Part shown: piece after piece, positions 1 through 9,268 of the stretch
Layout of the letters: each line of letters opens with the position of its first letter
How positions within the stretch are numbered: the stretch's first letter is position 1
Assembly (NCBI GenBank): GCA_900317165.1
Contig: ONFU01000016.1
Span: forward strand, 1-50,463
Direction: 5' to 3'
Source of the DNA: an uncultured Erysipelotrichaceae bacterium
Lineage (GTDB): Bacteria; Bacillota_I; Bacilli_A; RFN20; CAG-826
Length of the DNA: 50,463 nucleotides
Notes under the pieces: generated by a model
What the model saw: the letters and a program-made list of their open reading frames with translations, nothing else
Told to the model about the DNA's origin: nothing
Database searches by the model: none
Position numbers and translations under genes: made by a program

Positions 1-23
1 CAAGCCCTCAAATCGAGGGCCAT

Positions 24-1617
<1,594 letters not shown>

Positions 1618-1621
<4 letters not shown>

Positions 1622-1656
1622 ATAATTGTGTTGCCTCCTTTTTGATTGGTACTCAT
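1618..1656 (-). CDS. Possible 12-residue leader peptide of the recombinase
   Basis: A short frame MSTNQKGGNTII ends in TGA overlapping the recombinase start (ATGA), so the two could be translationally coupled. Its codons contain the recombinase ribosome site AAAGGAGG. Its first 15 bases, ATGAGTACCAATCAA, exactly match the start of the gene at 2454 on the other strand, which makes an inverted repeat. It may be a real leader or only a remnant of a duplicated gene start. No ribosome site for the leader itself was seen. Confidence 0.3.
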
Positions 1657-1695
1657 TGAGCTGGCGTGACTCGGATCTGAATCATCCGGGTCTTT

Positions 1696-2019
1696 TTATT
1701 CATCCAGGATAACGTGAACAATGAATCTTTCTATTTTCTCAAGCTCATCCGTTGATAAACCGTCGATGAGCTGCAAGACCCTAGATTTCGTCGTTTCAAC
1801 GCCTCCTTCTCCCTTATCATCGAACCCTAAAAGCCAATATTCGGTTACGCCGAGAGCTTTTGCCAGTTTTGCGATATTGTCGCTTTTTGGTGAATATTTA
1901 TCTTTTCTATAATTGCAGATGTTAGACGCGGATATGCCTGTAATCTTTGATAACTCATAGGCGCGCATCTTTTTAGCGGCCATTGCTTCGGAAAGCCGCT
2001 TCCCTATCGAAATTGTCAT
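1696..2019 (-). CDS. XRE-family (CI-like) repressor
   Basis: A 107-residue protein with an N-terminal helix-turn-helix of the Cro/CI type (about residues 8-65: AYELSKITGISASNICNYR, then AKALGVTEYWLLGFD). A short helical C-terminal segment (about 78-105) probably dimerises it. It has no LexA-like peptidase domain, so it is not a self-cleaving repressor. An AAGGAGG site precedes the ATG. It lies head to head with a second small HTH gene, the arrangement of a temperate-phage lysogeny switch, and likely represses the element's early operon and perhaps the recombinase. Confidence 0.88.
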   Translation of the reverse strand: MTISIGKRLSEAMAAKKMRAYELSKITGISASNICNYRKDKYSPKSDNIAKLAKALGVTEYWLLGFDDKGEGGVETTKSRVLQLIDGLSTDELEKIERFIVHVILDE

Positions 2020-2077
2020 GATTAATCCTCCTTGGAGATTTTAATAATCTCAATGGTTTTCCGCAAACATTTTTTAT

Positions 2078-2109
2078 TTTTTTCCAAATTTTATTGTTTT
2101 TTCCAAATT
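2078..2109. promoter_or_regulatory. Tandem TTTTTTCCAAATT repeats in the divergent region
   Basis: TTTTTTCCAAATT occurs at 2078-2090 and 2097-2109, a 19-base period or nearly two helical turns. It lies just upstream of the repressor gene. The spacing suits cooperative binding of a small dimeric regulator, or an UP-like A/T element for the repressor promoter. Function is inferred from position only. Confidence 0.4.
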
Positions 2110-2129
2110 AGCACATTATCATTTATTCA

Positions 2130-2159
2130 GTTGAGAAAAAACTCAACGCGAAATAGAAT
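2130..2159 (+). promoter_or_regulatory. Early promoter with inverted-repeat operator
   Basis: A sigma-A-type promoter TTGAGA (2131-2136), 17-base spacer, TAGAAT (2154-2159) reads toward the Cro-like gene. The -35 box is embedded in an inverted repeat GTTGAG-N6-CTCAAC (2130-2147). A close copy, GTTGAGAAAAAACACAAT, lies at 2435. A repressor bound here would block the -35 box directly. Confidence 0.65.
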
Positions 2160-2187
2160 CTTTTAATAGGAGGACAAAATCAAAAAA

Positions 2188-2439
2188 ATGGACGGCCAGA
2201 TCAAAAACATCACTCCGTCGGATTTCGATCATCGTGAGCTCAGAGGAGCAATAAAAGCCTCTGGTTACACCGAATCTGATTTTGCAAAGCTCATCGGCGT
2301 GGATCCAGCCACATTGAGCGGTTTTCTTAATGGAAAAACATCGATGAGGGCAAACACTATAGCCAAAGCAGCAATCGCACTTGACGTCGCTTTTGATTCA
2401 AAACGGTTTCAAGTGCTTTTCTTTTCCCTACGGAGTTGA
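2188..2439 (+). CDS. Cro-like helix-turn-helix protein
   Basis: An 83-residue single-domain DNA-binding protein. Residues about 16-70 form a Cro/CI-type HTH (GAIKASGYTESDFAKLIGVD, then SGFLNGKTSMRANTIAKAA). It is the first gene rightward from the divergent promoter, so it occupies the Cro position. An AGGAGG site lies about 14 bases upstream of the chosen ATG, slightly far. Its last codons overlap the second operator-like copy, so it may control both sites. The family call is good; the assignment as Cro is by position. Confidence 0.8.
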   Translation: MDGQIKNITPSDFDHRELRGAIKASGYTESDFAKLIGVDPATLSGFLNGKTSMRANTIAKAAIALDVAFDSKRFQVLFFSLRS

Positions 2440-2452
2440 GAAAAAACACAAT
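2435..2452 (+). promoter_or_regulatory. Second copy of the GTTGAG operator
   Basis: GTTGAGAAAAAACACAAT repeats the operator at 2130 with changes only in the right half-site. It sits between the end of the Cro-like gene and the ATG at 2454. I see no well-spaced -10 box after its TTGAGA, so it looks more like a regulator-binding site than a promoter. Confidence 0.45.
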
Positions 2453-2453
2453 T

Positions 2454-2663
2454 ATGAGTACCAATCAAGAATCCAGGATCAGTGAGGATGCCGAGATCTT
2501 CGCCACCGGCTTGGTCTACGACCTTTCTTTTTTCCGCCAGTTCGTCGAATTCGAGAAGAAGAAGGATCCGGAGAGAGCCGCTGCCCATGACCGGCGCCTG
2601 GCTGAGATCGAAGAGCAAAGAAAGCTTTTGGAGGAGGCAGAAAATGAAACAGAAGCTGATTAA
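2454..2663 (+). CDS. Small acidic helical protein, unknown
   Basis: A 69-residue protein rich in Glu and Arg, predicted almost entirely helical; the C-terminal half (RRLAEIEEQRKLLEEAENE) looks like a coiled coil. No family recognised. It is the first gene of a long operon in which nearly every start overlaps the previous stop. ATG 2454 is preferred because its first 15 bases are duplicated upstream of the recombinase; an in-frame TTG at 2436 follows GGAG too closely. The next gene starts inside its 3' end. Confidence 0.5.
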   Translation: MSTNQESRISEDAEIFATGLVYDLSFFRQFVEFEKKKDPERAAAHDRRLAEIEEQRKLLEEAENETEAD

Positions 2664-2997
2664 CATCGTCAATAACGAATGCAAGCACCTATCCAAGGAG
2701 ATGATCGCCCGTAAGCAGGTCATCCTCGTCAAGCTCAACGCCGACGGATCCGTCGATCAGGATCTATTGAGCCACGGCTTCGTGGACATCCACGGCAAGC
2801 AGGGCCCTGGACTCGCCTACGTCGTGACCCTCAACCAGCTCCAAGAAGAGCTAGAGGGAGATTACGCGGGCAACCCCGCCAGGCGCTATTTCATCAAACA
2901 CAAGGCCGAGCCGATCTTCGAGGTCAAGGCCTTCGGCGATCACCGGGACAACCTGGTGATCTTCGCCGACCACTCGGAGGAAAGCCAAAATGACTAA
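2644..2997 (+). CDS. Unknown early protein, 117 aa
   Basis: A 117-residue soluble protein of unknown function. The ATG follows GGAGG with normal spacing, and the frame overlaps the previous gene by 20 bases. The sequence mixes helical (KLINIVNNECKHLSKEM) and strand-like stretches and ends in an acidic tail. No catalytic motif or signal peptide seen. It is probably an accessory gene of the early operon. Confidence 0.6.
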   Translation: MKQKLINIVNNECKHLSKEMIARKQVILVKLNADGSVDQDLLSHGFVDIHGKQGPGLAYVVTLNQLQEELEGDYAGNPARRYFIKHKAEPIFEVKAFGDHRDNLVIFADHSEESQND

Positions 2998-3238
2998 CAA
3001 AGCTTTACAAATCAAGAGAGTTCGCGAGAAGAGGGCTATGGCCAACCTAGCGAAGATCCGCAAGGGCGATAAAGTCCGCCTCTACGATTGCTTTGAGGCG
3101 GAGCACAACGCCGGGAGGCTCTTCCTCGTCCTGGACGAACCGAAGGAAATATGCGGGACATGGTGTTTCCGCCTTGAGGGAAAAGGATGGTTCGACGCCG
3201 GTTGCGTCGAGCTTGCCGAGAAAGGGGACCAACAATGA
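2990..3238 (+). CDS. Unknown early protein, 82 aa
   Basis: An 82-residue protein with a basic N-terminal helix (about residues 1-25) followed by a beta-rich part (KVRLYDCFE, GRLFLVLDEP, CFRLEGKGWFDAGCVEL) that could be a small SH3-like barrel. It overlaps both neighbours (ATGA junctions), which supports translation. Family not recognised. Confidence 0.6.
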   Translation: MTNKALQIKRVREKRAMANLAKIRKGDKVRLYDCFEAEHNAGRLFLVLDEPKEICGTWCFRLEGKGWFDAGCVELAEKGDQQ

Positions 3239-3837
3239 GCCGGAACTACGAGCAGATCGCCAAAAACCTTCGCGCCGTTATTGAGGACACACCCTATGAA
3301 GGCGAGAGGGAAGCCGCTAAAAATCAGCTTAAGAAGATCCTTGCCAAACTGGCGATGACCGAGGAGGAACTGTGCGATTCCGTCAGAGAATGGCGAGTCT
3401 TCCGAACCCATCGTAAACACAGGGAGCTGGCCCACCAGATCGCGGCCTATTACCTCACCACCTACCTCGGCGATTTTGACAACCCTGTCAAAGTCTTCGT
3501 TTCGGGCCCCAACAAAGGGCATTTGTGTGTCTTCACTACAGAAGACGAGCTTATCGAGCTTGCTGAGATATACGAGTTTTTCTACAAGGTCTACAACCGG
3601 CAGTTGAAGATCTTCTACAGAGCCTTTGTTCAAGCGAATCGTCTCTATATCGCGAAAAAGCCGGGAAGCAAGCCCATTCTTTTTCATCGACTCCCTTCCG
3701 AAGAGGATTTGAGCGTTCTCTCAATGGCCGCGTCGATGGAATCGTTCGAGTTTCCTTCACATAATGAGCCATCCGGGGAAATCCGCAAAATAGAAAGACT
3801 CAAGGACGTGGCCGGGATTGAGGAGGACCCACAATGA
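3235..3837 (+). CDS. DUF2786-like protein
   Basis: A 200-residue protein. Its N-terminal region (about residues 10-50: EREAAKNQLKKILAKLAMTE followed by EEL) resembles the DUF2786 helical domain found in phage and plasmid proteins of unknown role. The rest contains paired helices (HRELAHQIAAYYL, ELIELAEIYEFFYKVYNRQL) and a C-terminal segment of no known family. The start is chosen at ATG 3235, overlapping the upstream stop. No enzyme motif seen. Confidence 0.6.
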   Translation: MSRNYEQIAKNLRAVIEDTPYEGEREAAKNQLKKILAKLAMTEEELCDSVREWRVFRTHRKHRELAHQIAAYYLTTYLGDFDNPVKVFVSGPNKGHLCVFTTEDELIELAEIYEFFYKVYNRQLKIFYRAFVQANRLYIAKKPGSKPILFHRLPSEEDLSVLSMAASMESFEFPSHNEPSGEIRKIERLKDVAGIEEDPQ

Positions 3838-4430
3838 TCGTCAACGTAAAGGACATCATCGAGCAGCGCAAAAGGCGCCTCTTTCAGGACGGCTTCACCA
3901 TCGTCCAGAGCAGGAAGGACCGCTTCGACTTCGCCGGAAGGCATTACGAGGAGACCCTCGTGATAACGAGGCAGGCCATATTCTGCGTCGGCGGCTTGGG
4001 GCCGTATATGCTCGACCGCCAGGAGGACGACCCCGAGATCCGCAGGACCTACTACGTCGGCAGCGACGACGAGAGGTTCTTCCTCGGATGCGCCTACGGC
4101 AGGACGCAATACTTCTCCGCCGAGACGGCCGAAAAGGACTTCGAGGCCGCCTTGGATTCCCTCATCGACAAAGGATCCAGGGAGAAGGCCAAAGCCATAG
4201 CCGGGGAGACGATCTGCAAAAGGTACGGATACCCGGACATCGTCGGCTTCCTGGACAAAGTCAAGGAAGAGGCCCCGGAGCTCTACTCCGAGCTTTTCCG
4301 CCGCCACATAGGATGGGAGCTGGACTGGCGATTCGCCACCGTCCTCGCCATCCTCGACGTCATCGTCAACGAGAGGCTCTTCGACAAGGAAGTCGGGGAG
4401 ACCCATTACTACGGAGGATCCTCCAAATGA
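3834..4430 (+). CDS. Unknown early protein, 198 aa
   Basis: A 198-residue soluble alpha/beta protein. An N-terminal beta-rich half (FTIVQSRKDRFDFAGRHYEE, TLVITRQAIFCVGG, RTYYVGSDD) is followed by a helical C-terminal half. No family recognised. It overlaps the preceding stop (ATGA) and is itself overlapped by the next gene, so it belongs to the same polycistronic unit. Confidence 0.6.
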   Translation: MIVNVKDIIEQRKRRLFQDGFTIVQSRKDRFDFAGRHYEETLVITRQAIFCVGGLGPYMLDRQEDDPEIRRTYYVGSDDERFFLGCAYGRTQYFSAETAEKDFEAALDSLIDKGSREKAKAIAGETICKRYGYPDIVGFLDKVKEEAPELYSELFRRHIGWELDWRFATVLAILDVIVNERLFDKEVGETHYYGGSSK

Positions 4431-4897
4431 AGAAGATTAACTGCGTGCTTATCAAAAACGGCAACGCCTCCGTCGTCTCCGTCGAGGACGATTTCCGCTC
4501 ATTCGCCGCCGTGTTGGGCGTCGATTACGTCGAATACCCCGTGAGGTACGTCGACGGAAAGCCGTACGTCTTCTGCTGCGACGAGGAGGGGGCCGTCAAC
4601 GGCAAATACTTCGTCGAGGACTCCGCCGCATACTCCGCCGAGACCGACTGCGCCGGGAACCCGCAGGAGATCATCCTCGGGCCGGTCCTGATCTGCAGGC
4701 CGCTCAGCGGCGGGTCGGGCTTGCGATCCCTGACAAGAAGGGACCAGGAGGACCTGGTCGGCTTCCACGACGTCGGGGACGCCATAATCTACCGTCTCAG
4801 GCCATCCCAACTGGCCTCGATGCGGAAAGGAGGGGCCGGGGATCCCTTACCGGCCTCTCCGGATCCGAGGGAGGAAGGAGGGCGCCGCCATGGATAA
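4427..4897 (+). CDS. DUF3846-like protein
   Basis: A 156-residue protein. The middle resembles the DUF3846 pattern of phage and plasmid proteins: a CDEEGAVNG stretch, then a strand reading EIILGPVLICR, then LRSLTRRDQEDLV. The function of that family is unknown. The C-terminal 30 residues are low-complexity (Pro, Gly, Arg). The start overlaps the previous stop in an ATGA. Confidence 0.55.
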   Translation: MKKINCVLIKNGNASVVSVEDDFRSFAAVLGVDYVEYPVRYVDGKPYVFCCDEEGAVNGKYFVEDSAAYSAETDCAGNPQEIILGPVLICRPLSGGSGLRSLTRRDQEDLVGFHDVGDAIIYRLRPSQLASMRKGGAGDPLPASPDPREEGGRRHG

Positions 4898-5294
4898 AAG
4901 CGATTATTCGCAGGGCATCGTCCTATCCCCGGAGAGCTTCGCCGACGTCGACTTCCGGAAGGATTCCGAATGCAGGATCCTCCGCGCCTTCGGCATAACC
5001 AGGGAGGACATGGACTCCGCCATAAGCCCTTGCCTTTTCCCGGAGATGGAGAAGGGGCAGGCCTTCGTCTGCAAGACAGCGACCAGGTGCTATGTCCTGG
5101 TCAAACTCAACAACAACAACGCCGGCGGCGGCGACAATTCCGTCGTCATCGGCGGCAAGTACACGCTCTTCGGCGGGCTCCACGACTTCAGGAACGGATC
5201 CGTCGTCGTCGGGGTCAGGGCCAGATGCGTCTGCTTCCCGATCCCGGGGAAGATCTTCGACAGCCGCGAAAGGAGGGCTCTCCGCCATGCCTAA
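4890..5294 (+). CDS. Unknown early protein, 134 aa
   Basis: A 134-residue protein preceded by AGGAAGGAGG. The central part is glycine-rich and beta-like (CYVLVKLNNNNAGGGDNSVV, IGGKYTLFGGLHDF), followed by GVRARCVCFPIPG. No family recognised. It overlaps both neighbours by eight bases. Confidence 0.55.
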   Translation: MDKSDYSQGIVLSPESFADVDFRKDSECRILRAFGITREDMDSAISPCLFPEMEKGQAFVCKTATRCYVLVKLNNNNAGGGDNSVVIGGKYTLFGGLHDFRNGSVVVGVRARCVCFPIPGKIFDSRERRALRHA

Positions 5295-5577
5295 GAACGA
5301 GGAGAACGTCTTCACCGTTTGGGTCAACTTCTACCGATTCGATGAACAGGGCAACAGGATCTCTTTCCCGAGGAAGGAGAAGCTGCGCCTCGAGGTCGTC
5401 AAGGTGGAGGTAAGCGTCGGCCTTTACGCCAAGAAGAAGGCGACGATCCGCTTTGCGGACGGAACCCACGTCGGGCCCTTCGACTTCATATCGAAATGGG
5501 ACGTCAGGAACCGGAAGCAGCAGGTCGCCGCGGATTACATGAAATGGCTTTGGAAGCGGGAAAGGGGGATGCGGTGA
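5287..5577 (+). CDS. Unknown early protein, 96 aa
   Basis: A 96-residue basic protein with alternating strands (FTVWVNFYRF, KLRLEVVKVEVSVGLYAK, KATIRFADGTHVGPFDF) and a basic C-terminal helix. It could be a small nucleic-acid or protein adaptor, but nothing proves this. It sits directly upstream of the helicase, and its TGA overlaps the helicase ATG. Confidence 0.55.
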   Translation: MPKNEENVFTVWVNFYRFDEQGNRISFPRKEKLRLEVVKVEVSVGLYAKKKATIRFADGTHVGPFDFISKWDVRNRKQQVAADYMKWLWKRERGMR

Positions 5578-6929
5578 TGCCAGATCAAACAGAGAAGAAA
5601 ACGCTGGTCCTCCCCGGCTATCCGGAATTGGAGAGGGCGCTGATCGGTGCTTGCCTCGTCGCGAACGACGTGGGCCCCAGCATCGTCTGCGGGGCCTTGT
5701 CCAAAAGCGACTTCACCGATTCCAGGTGCGCCGTGATCTTCCAGTCGATGCTCGCCATCCACGGGAGGGGAGGGGAATTCGACGCCCAGACGCTGGCGGT
5801 CGAGCTCGACTCCAAGGGCATGTCGTCGACGGTGACCCAGGAATTCGTCTATACCTGCGTCGATTCGACGCCGATAAACCCCGACTGGACCTTCGAGCAC
5901 CACGTCAAGCTCATCAAGAACGCCTCCGTCGCCAGGACCCTGATACTGGCATGCAGGAGGGTCGCCGGATCCTTCGACGAGATCTCCGCGAAATCCGACG
6001 GATGGGAATCCTTCTCGGAGACCGTCCGCTCCAAGGTCAATGAGATCTGCGACGGCAACTCCACCGAGGCGTTCATGACGGCCAAGGATGCCGCCGAGTC
6101 CGCTTTGGAGGAGGTCATCGCCGCCAAGGAATCGTCCAAGAACGGCCTGATCGGGGCCACGACCGGCCTGATCGGGCTCGACAAGCTCACCCACGGCTGG
6201 CAGCCGGGGCAGCTCATCGTCATCGCCGGCAAGTCCTCGATGGGCAAGTCGGCCTTCGCGGTCCATTCGGCCTACGCCGCCGCCAAGTCCGGGGCGGAGA
6301 TAGCCTACTTTTCACTGGAGATGTCCAATTCCTCGAACATGAAGAGGATCCTCTCCAACGAGTCGATGGTCACCACTGAGAAGATGGTCTCCGGATTCGC
6401 GAGCCAGAAGGAGCTCGAGATCCTCAAAGGGGCCGCCGCCAAGGTCGGATCCACGCCCATGTGGCTGACCGACAGGCTCTCCGGCTACGAGGAGATCTCC
6501 GCCGCGATAACCAGGCTCAAGGCCAGGAGGCCTGGATTGAAGGTGGCGTTCATCGATTACCTTCAGCTCATGTCAACCAATCAGAGGGGCCTTACCAGGG
6601 ACCGCGAGATCGGAATCCAGACGGGAGGCCTCAAGCGCCTGGCGAACAAGCTGGGGATAGCCATCGTCCTTCTGTCCCAAGTCAACCGCGGCACCGGAAA
6701 CGACCGCCCGACGATGGACAACCTCAGGGAGTCCGGCAACATCGAGCAGGACGCCAACGTCGTGGTCTTCGTCCACCGTCCGGACTACTTCGACAAGGCG
6801 GGGCCCCAATCCACGGTCTCGAAATCCGAGATCATCGTGGCCAAGAACCGCGAGGGGCAAACCGGGATCATCAAGGCCTCGTTCAACAAGGCGACCAGCA
6901 GCTTTGCCGATATCGCCGACGAAAAATAA
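5577..6929 (+). CDS. dnaB: DnaB-type replicative helicase
   Basis: A 450-residue hexameric replicative helicase of the DnaB/RecA-like fold. The N-terminal domain begins PELERALIGACL. The ATPase domain has Walker A GKSSMGKS (about 218-225), the strand FSLEMS, Walker B IDYLQLM (about 326) and LSQVNRG followed by DNLRESGNIEQDANVVVFVH, all standard for DnaB. The length is typical. The ATG overlaps the upstream stop. Carried on the element beside a replication-initiation-like gene, it shows that the element replicates autonomously and does not only jump. A host copy would be expected elsewhere. Confidence 0.95.
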   Translation: MPDQTEKKTLVLPGYPELERALIGACLVANDVGPSIVCGALSKSDFTDSRCAVIFQSMLAIHGRGGEFDAQTLAVELDSKGMSSTVTQEFVYTCVDSTPINPDWTFEHHVKLIKNASVARTLILACRRVAGSFDEISAKSDGWESFSETVRSKVNEICDGNSTEAFMTAKDAAESALEEVIAAKESSKNGLIGATTGLIGLDKLTHGWQPGQLIVIAGKSSMGKSAFAVHSAYAAAKSGAEIAYFSLEMSNSSNMKRILSNESMVTTEKMVSGFASQKELEILKGAAAKVGSTPMWLTDRLSGYEEISAAITRLKARRPGLKVAFIDYLQLMSTNQRGLTRDREIGIQTGGLKRLANKLGIAIVLLSQVNRGTGNDRPTMDNLRESGNIEQDANVVVFVHRPDYFDKAGPQSTVSKSEIIVAKNREGQTGIIKASFNKATSSFADIADEK

Positions 6930-6942
6930 GGGAGAAAACGAA

Positions 6943-7860
6943 ATGAAGAAAGAAAACAACGAGTACTTCTATTACTCGAAGCTCTACGAAGACACCTTCG
7001 ACGCGACGGGATGGAAGCTGATCTTCAGCGAGATGCAGCCGATACCCGCTTACGCGACGATGATCTACTTCGTCATCCTGACCGAATCGACGGCCGCCCA
7101 AGGAATCCTCCTGAGGGCAAAGGACAGGGCTTATACGGAAGAGCAGCTCATGGCCCTCTGCGGCATCCGTTCCAGCGACCCGGAGGAGATAAAGTCCTCC
7201 TGGAAGAAGGCCTATCGGATGCTCATCGACGAGAGGATCATCGCCGTCCACGAAGACGGGGCGATCGAGGTCATTTTGGCCGACGAGCTCTTCGGCCAGG
7301 ACTCGAGATCCGCCAGGATGAAGCGGAAATACCGAGGAAGGGTCCGCTCTCTGACCTCGGAGGACGAGCAAGAGACAGAAGAAGGACAAAGCGAGGACAT
7401 TTGTCCGCCTATTGTCCACGAAGGGGAAGTCATTTGTCCACCGAATGACGGACAAATGAACGCCCATGTCCAAAAACATGAAACTCCCCTTAATGAAGAT
7501 GAATCTTCTTCTAATCCCCTCAAGAGCAAAGAGAAGAGAGTAAAGGCGCCGCCGGTCATCCGACCGTCGGACGCCGCTGCTGAATTCGTGGATATCTATC
7601 CGAAGAAAACGGATCCGGAGAAAATCCTGAAAGTCATCGAGGGATTCAGCGAGGAAGAGCTCCAGGCGCTGCTACTGGCTGCCCAAAGGACGGCCAAGGA
7701 TCCCTCCAAGGCCGAGCAGAACGGCCGCTTCGCGATGGATCCCGTCAAATTCGCGAGATCCAAACCCTGGACCGAGGAGGAGCTCGAGGCCGCGGCCGAC
7801 ATCCTCTGGGGAATCCGGGAATCGATAAAGCTGGAAGGGAGCGAAGGCGATGTGGAGTAA
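6943..7860 (+). CDS. Replisome-organiser-like replication protein
   Basis: A 305-residue protein. Residues about 1-120 look like a winged-helix domain of phage replication initiators (WKLIFSEMQPIPAYATMIYF, EEQLMALCGI, AYRMLIDERIIAVHEDGAIE). A low-complexity acidic linker follows, then a helical C-terminal domain (EEELQALLLAAQRTAKDPSK) as in DnaC/DnaD-type loaders. It is 13 bases after the helicase gene with GGGAGA upstream. The linker codons contain iteron-like repeats (7384-7471), as in lambda gene O, where the origin lies in the initiator gene. Binding of origin and helicase is inferred. Confidence 0.65.
   Translation: MKKENNEYFYYSKLYEDTFDATGWKLIFSEMQPIPAYATMIYFVILTESTAAQGILLRAKDRAYTEEQLMALCGIRSSDPEEIKSSWKKAYRMLIDERIIAVHEDGAIEVILADELFGQDSRSARMKRKYRGRVRSLTSEDEQETEEGQSEDICPPIVHEGEVICPPNDGQMNAHVQKHETPLNEDESSSNPLKSKEKRVKAPPVIRPSDAAAEFVDIYPKKTDPEKILKVIEGFSEEELQALLLAAQRTAKDPSKAEQNGRFAMDPVKFARSKPWTEEELEAAADILWGIRESIKLEGSEGDVE
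7384..7471. repeat. Iteron-like cluster, candidate replication origin
   Basis: The motif CATTTGTCC occurs at 7398-7406 and 7431-7439. Variants are ATTGTCC (7411-7417) and CATGTCC (7465-7471). Reverse copies are GGACAAA (7384-7390) and GGACAAATG (7450-7458). Direct copies are offset by 11 and 22 bases, so they lie on one helix face, and 7431-7458 is an inverted repeat. A relatively A/T-rich stretch follows (~7475-7545). The repeats fall within the replication-protein linker. The origin role is inferred. Confidence 0.5.
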
Positions 7861-8086
7861 GGAGATCCGCGACGAGATCACGAAGGTCCGCCGCCACGAC
7901 TCGATGATAAGGGACCCGCTGTTCTGCAGCTCCGAGGTCTGGCGGACCGAGGCGCAATGGGACAGAGCCGGATATGGCCTGAAGAAGAAAGCCAAGGGCC
8001 TTCCCGGATACATCGGGGGTCAAATGAATGAACGGTGCGTCCGATACCACCGCCTGGAAGTCTTCAAGCGAAAGGAGAAGAAATGA
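7850..8086 (+). CDS. Unknown protein, 78 aa
   Basis: A 78-residue basic protein overlapping the end of the replication gene and the start of the next gene. It is rich in Arg and Lys, with the pattern RRHDSMIRDPLFCSSEVW and a basic C-terminus (FKRKEKK). No family recognised. Overlap on both sides is the main evidence for translation. Confidence 0.5.
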   Translation: MWSKEIRDEITKVRRHDSMIRDPLFCSSEVWRTEAQWDRAGYGLKKKAKGLPGYIGGQMNERCVRYHRLEVFKRKEKK

Positions 8087-8490
8087 TGAAACCGGAAGAA
8101 GCCGTCAGGATCCTGGAAGCCAACGCCAAGATCATCCAAAGCGTCGTCGACGCCGCCGAAAGGGGCGAGATCGACGTCGAATGCCTGGAATGCAGGAAAA
8201 AGGACGTCAGGGAATTCCGCGAAATCGCCGGAGTCATACGTTCCCTCCTCCTTGAGCTAACGAACCTCCGATCCGTCGAGGCGTCCCACAGGGAAGCGGT
8301 CGACGAATACGCGGAGGACAATCACAGGATGAAGACGATCCTCGGCGCATTGCGCAGATGCGCCAAAACCGAGGACATCGGAATCCCCGGCCCGGATAAA
8401 GGGGCCTACGACATCGTCATCAGGATCTACGACGAGAACGACGACTTCCCGCTTATCGACTCCTGGCTTCGGGAGCGGGGATCCAAATGA
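8083..8490 (+). CDS. Unknown protein, 135 aa
   Basis: A 135-residue mostly helical, acidic protein. The first 80 residues are probably a coiled coil, including CLECRKKDVREFREIAGV with two cysteines three apart. AAAGGAG precedes two in-frame ATG codons (8083, 8086). No function can be assigned. Confidence 0.55.
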   Translation: MMKPEEAVRILEANAKIIQSVVDAAERGEIDVECLECRKKDVREFREIAGVIRSLLLELTNLRSVEASHREAVDEYAEDNHRMKTILGALRRCAKTEDIGIPGPDKGAYDIVIRIYDENDDFPLIDSWLRERGSK

Positions 8491-8504
8491 GAAAGGAGGC
8501 AGAA

Positions 8505-9035
8505 ATGGCTGTCAAAAGCAAAAAGGCCGTGCCCCAATACTGGTATAACGGCAAGCCGATCAAAGACGAGGAGGCCTTGATTGAGGCCCTCGCAAAAGAC
8601 GGAAAGCTCGAAATCAAGAAGAACCTCACCCTATACGAACTTCACGAAGATGTCTGCGAAGCGAATGAATGCGCGTGGACATGGGACTTCGGAGGAGCGG
8701 TAGACATGACCATGTGCCTCGTGGATGAGCTCGACGAAGACGAAGATCTTTGTGGCATCAAATCCATTGAATACAAAGACGGAGACTCCGTCACCATCAA
8801 TGGCCGGAAATATACCTGGAGTGGAGGACTCCGCAAGTTCGTCAAATTAGGCGTCATGAAGATTTTGGCTCATAAGACGGTCTATAACGCCGAAAACGAC
8901 GACTACTGGTACATGGATCCGGACGAGCCGCTCGAATTCCTCCTCGAAAAAGGGGTCTACCAATACTTCGACGATCATCTCGAAAGCCTCAGCGATGAGG
9001 AATTCGAGAAAGCGCGCGAGATCTACGGCATATGA
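8505..9035 (+). CDS. Unknown acidic protein, 176 aa
   Basis: A 176-residue acidic protein (many Asp and Glu), soluble, with an aromatic centre (CAWTWDFGGAVDMTMCLVDE) and a helical C-terminus. ATG 8505 is chosen because AAGGAGG sits five bases upstream; an in-frame ATG at 8487 overlaps the previous stop. Codon use is slightly less G/C-rich than in its neighbours. Acidic small proteins of mobile elements are sometimes DNA mimics, but nothing here shows that. Confidence 0.6.
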   Translation: MAVKSKKAVPQYWYNGKPIKDEEALIEALAKDGKLEIKKNLTLYELHEDVCEANECAWTWDFGGAVDMTMCLVDELDEDEDLCGIKSIEYKDGDSVTINGRKYTWSGGLRKFVKLGVMKILAHKTVYNAENDDYWYMDPDEPLEFLLEKGVYQYFDDHLESLSDEEFEKAREIYGI

Positions 9036-9085
9036 AAATCCACGAGCTGAAGATTGAATCAGAGCACATGGCGGAGATCTGACAC

Positions 9086-9268
9086 ATGGAACGGATGAGA
9101 GAAGAGGAGAAGCTGATACGCCGGATGGAGCATAGCCTCCTCTCCGGCGACTACGCTTCCTACAAACATCTGCAAAGAAGATACAGCCGCTTGAAGCGGG
9201 GAAAGGAGGGCAGTAATGCCGGAAAACGGAAGAAAGCTCATGGCCATCGCGGCCGAGATGCTGATTGA
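9086..9268 (+). CDS. Small basic helical protein, 60 aa
   Basis: A 60-residue, highly charged and helical peptide (MERMREEEKLIRRMEHSLL) with a Lys/Arg/His-rich tail. No clear ribosome site. It overlaps the better-supported small frame at 9216. It may be real, as the only frame filling 9036-9215. Confidence 0.35.
   Translation: MERMREEEKLIRRMEHSLLSGDYASYKHLQRRYSRLKRGKEGSNAGKRKKAHGHRGRDAD

Noticed and set aside
4-20. Hairpin GCCCTC/GAGGGC before tRNA-Lys
   Set aside because: It is too short and lacks a T-run; it may be the end of an upstream feature cut by the window, so no call was made.
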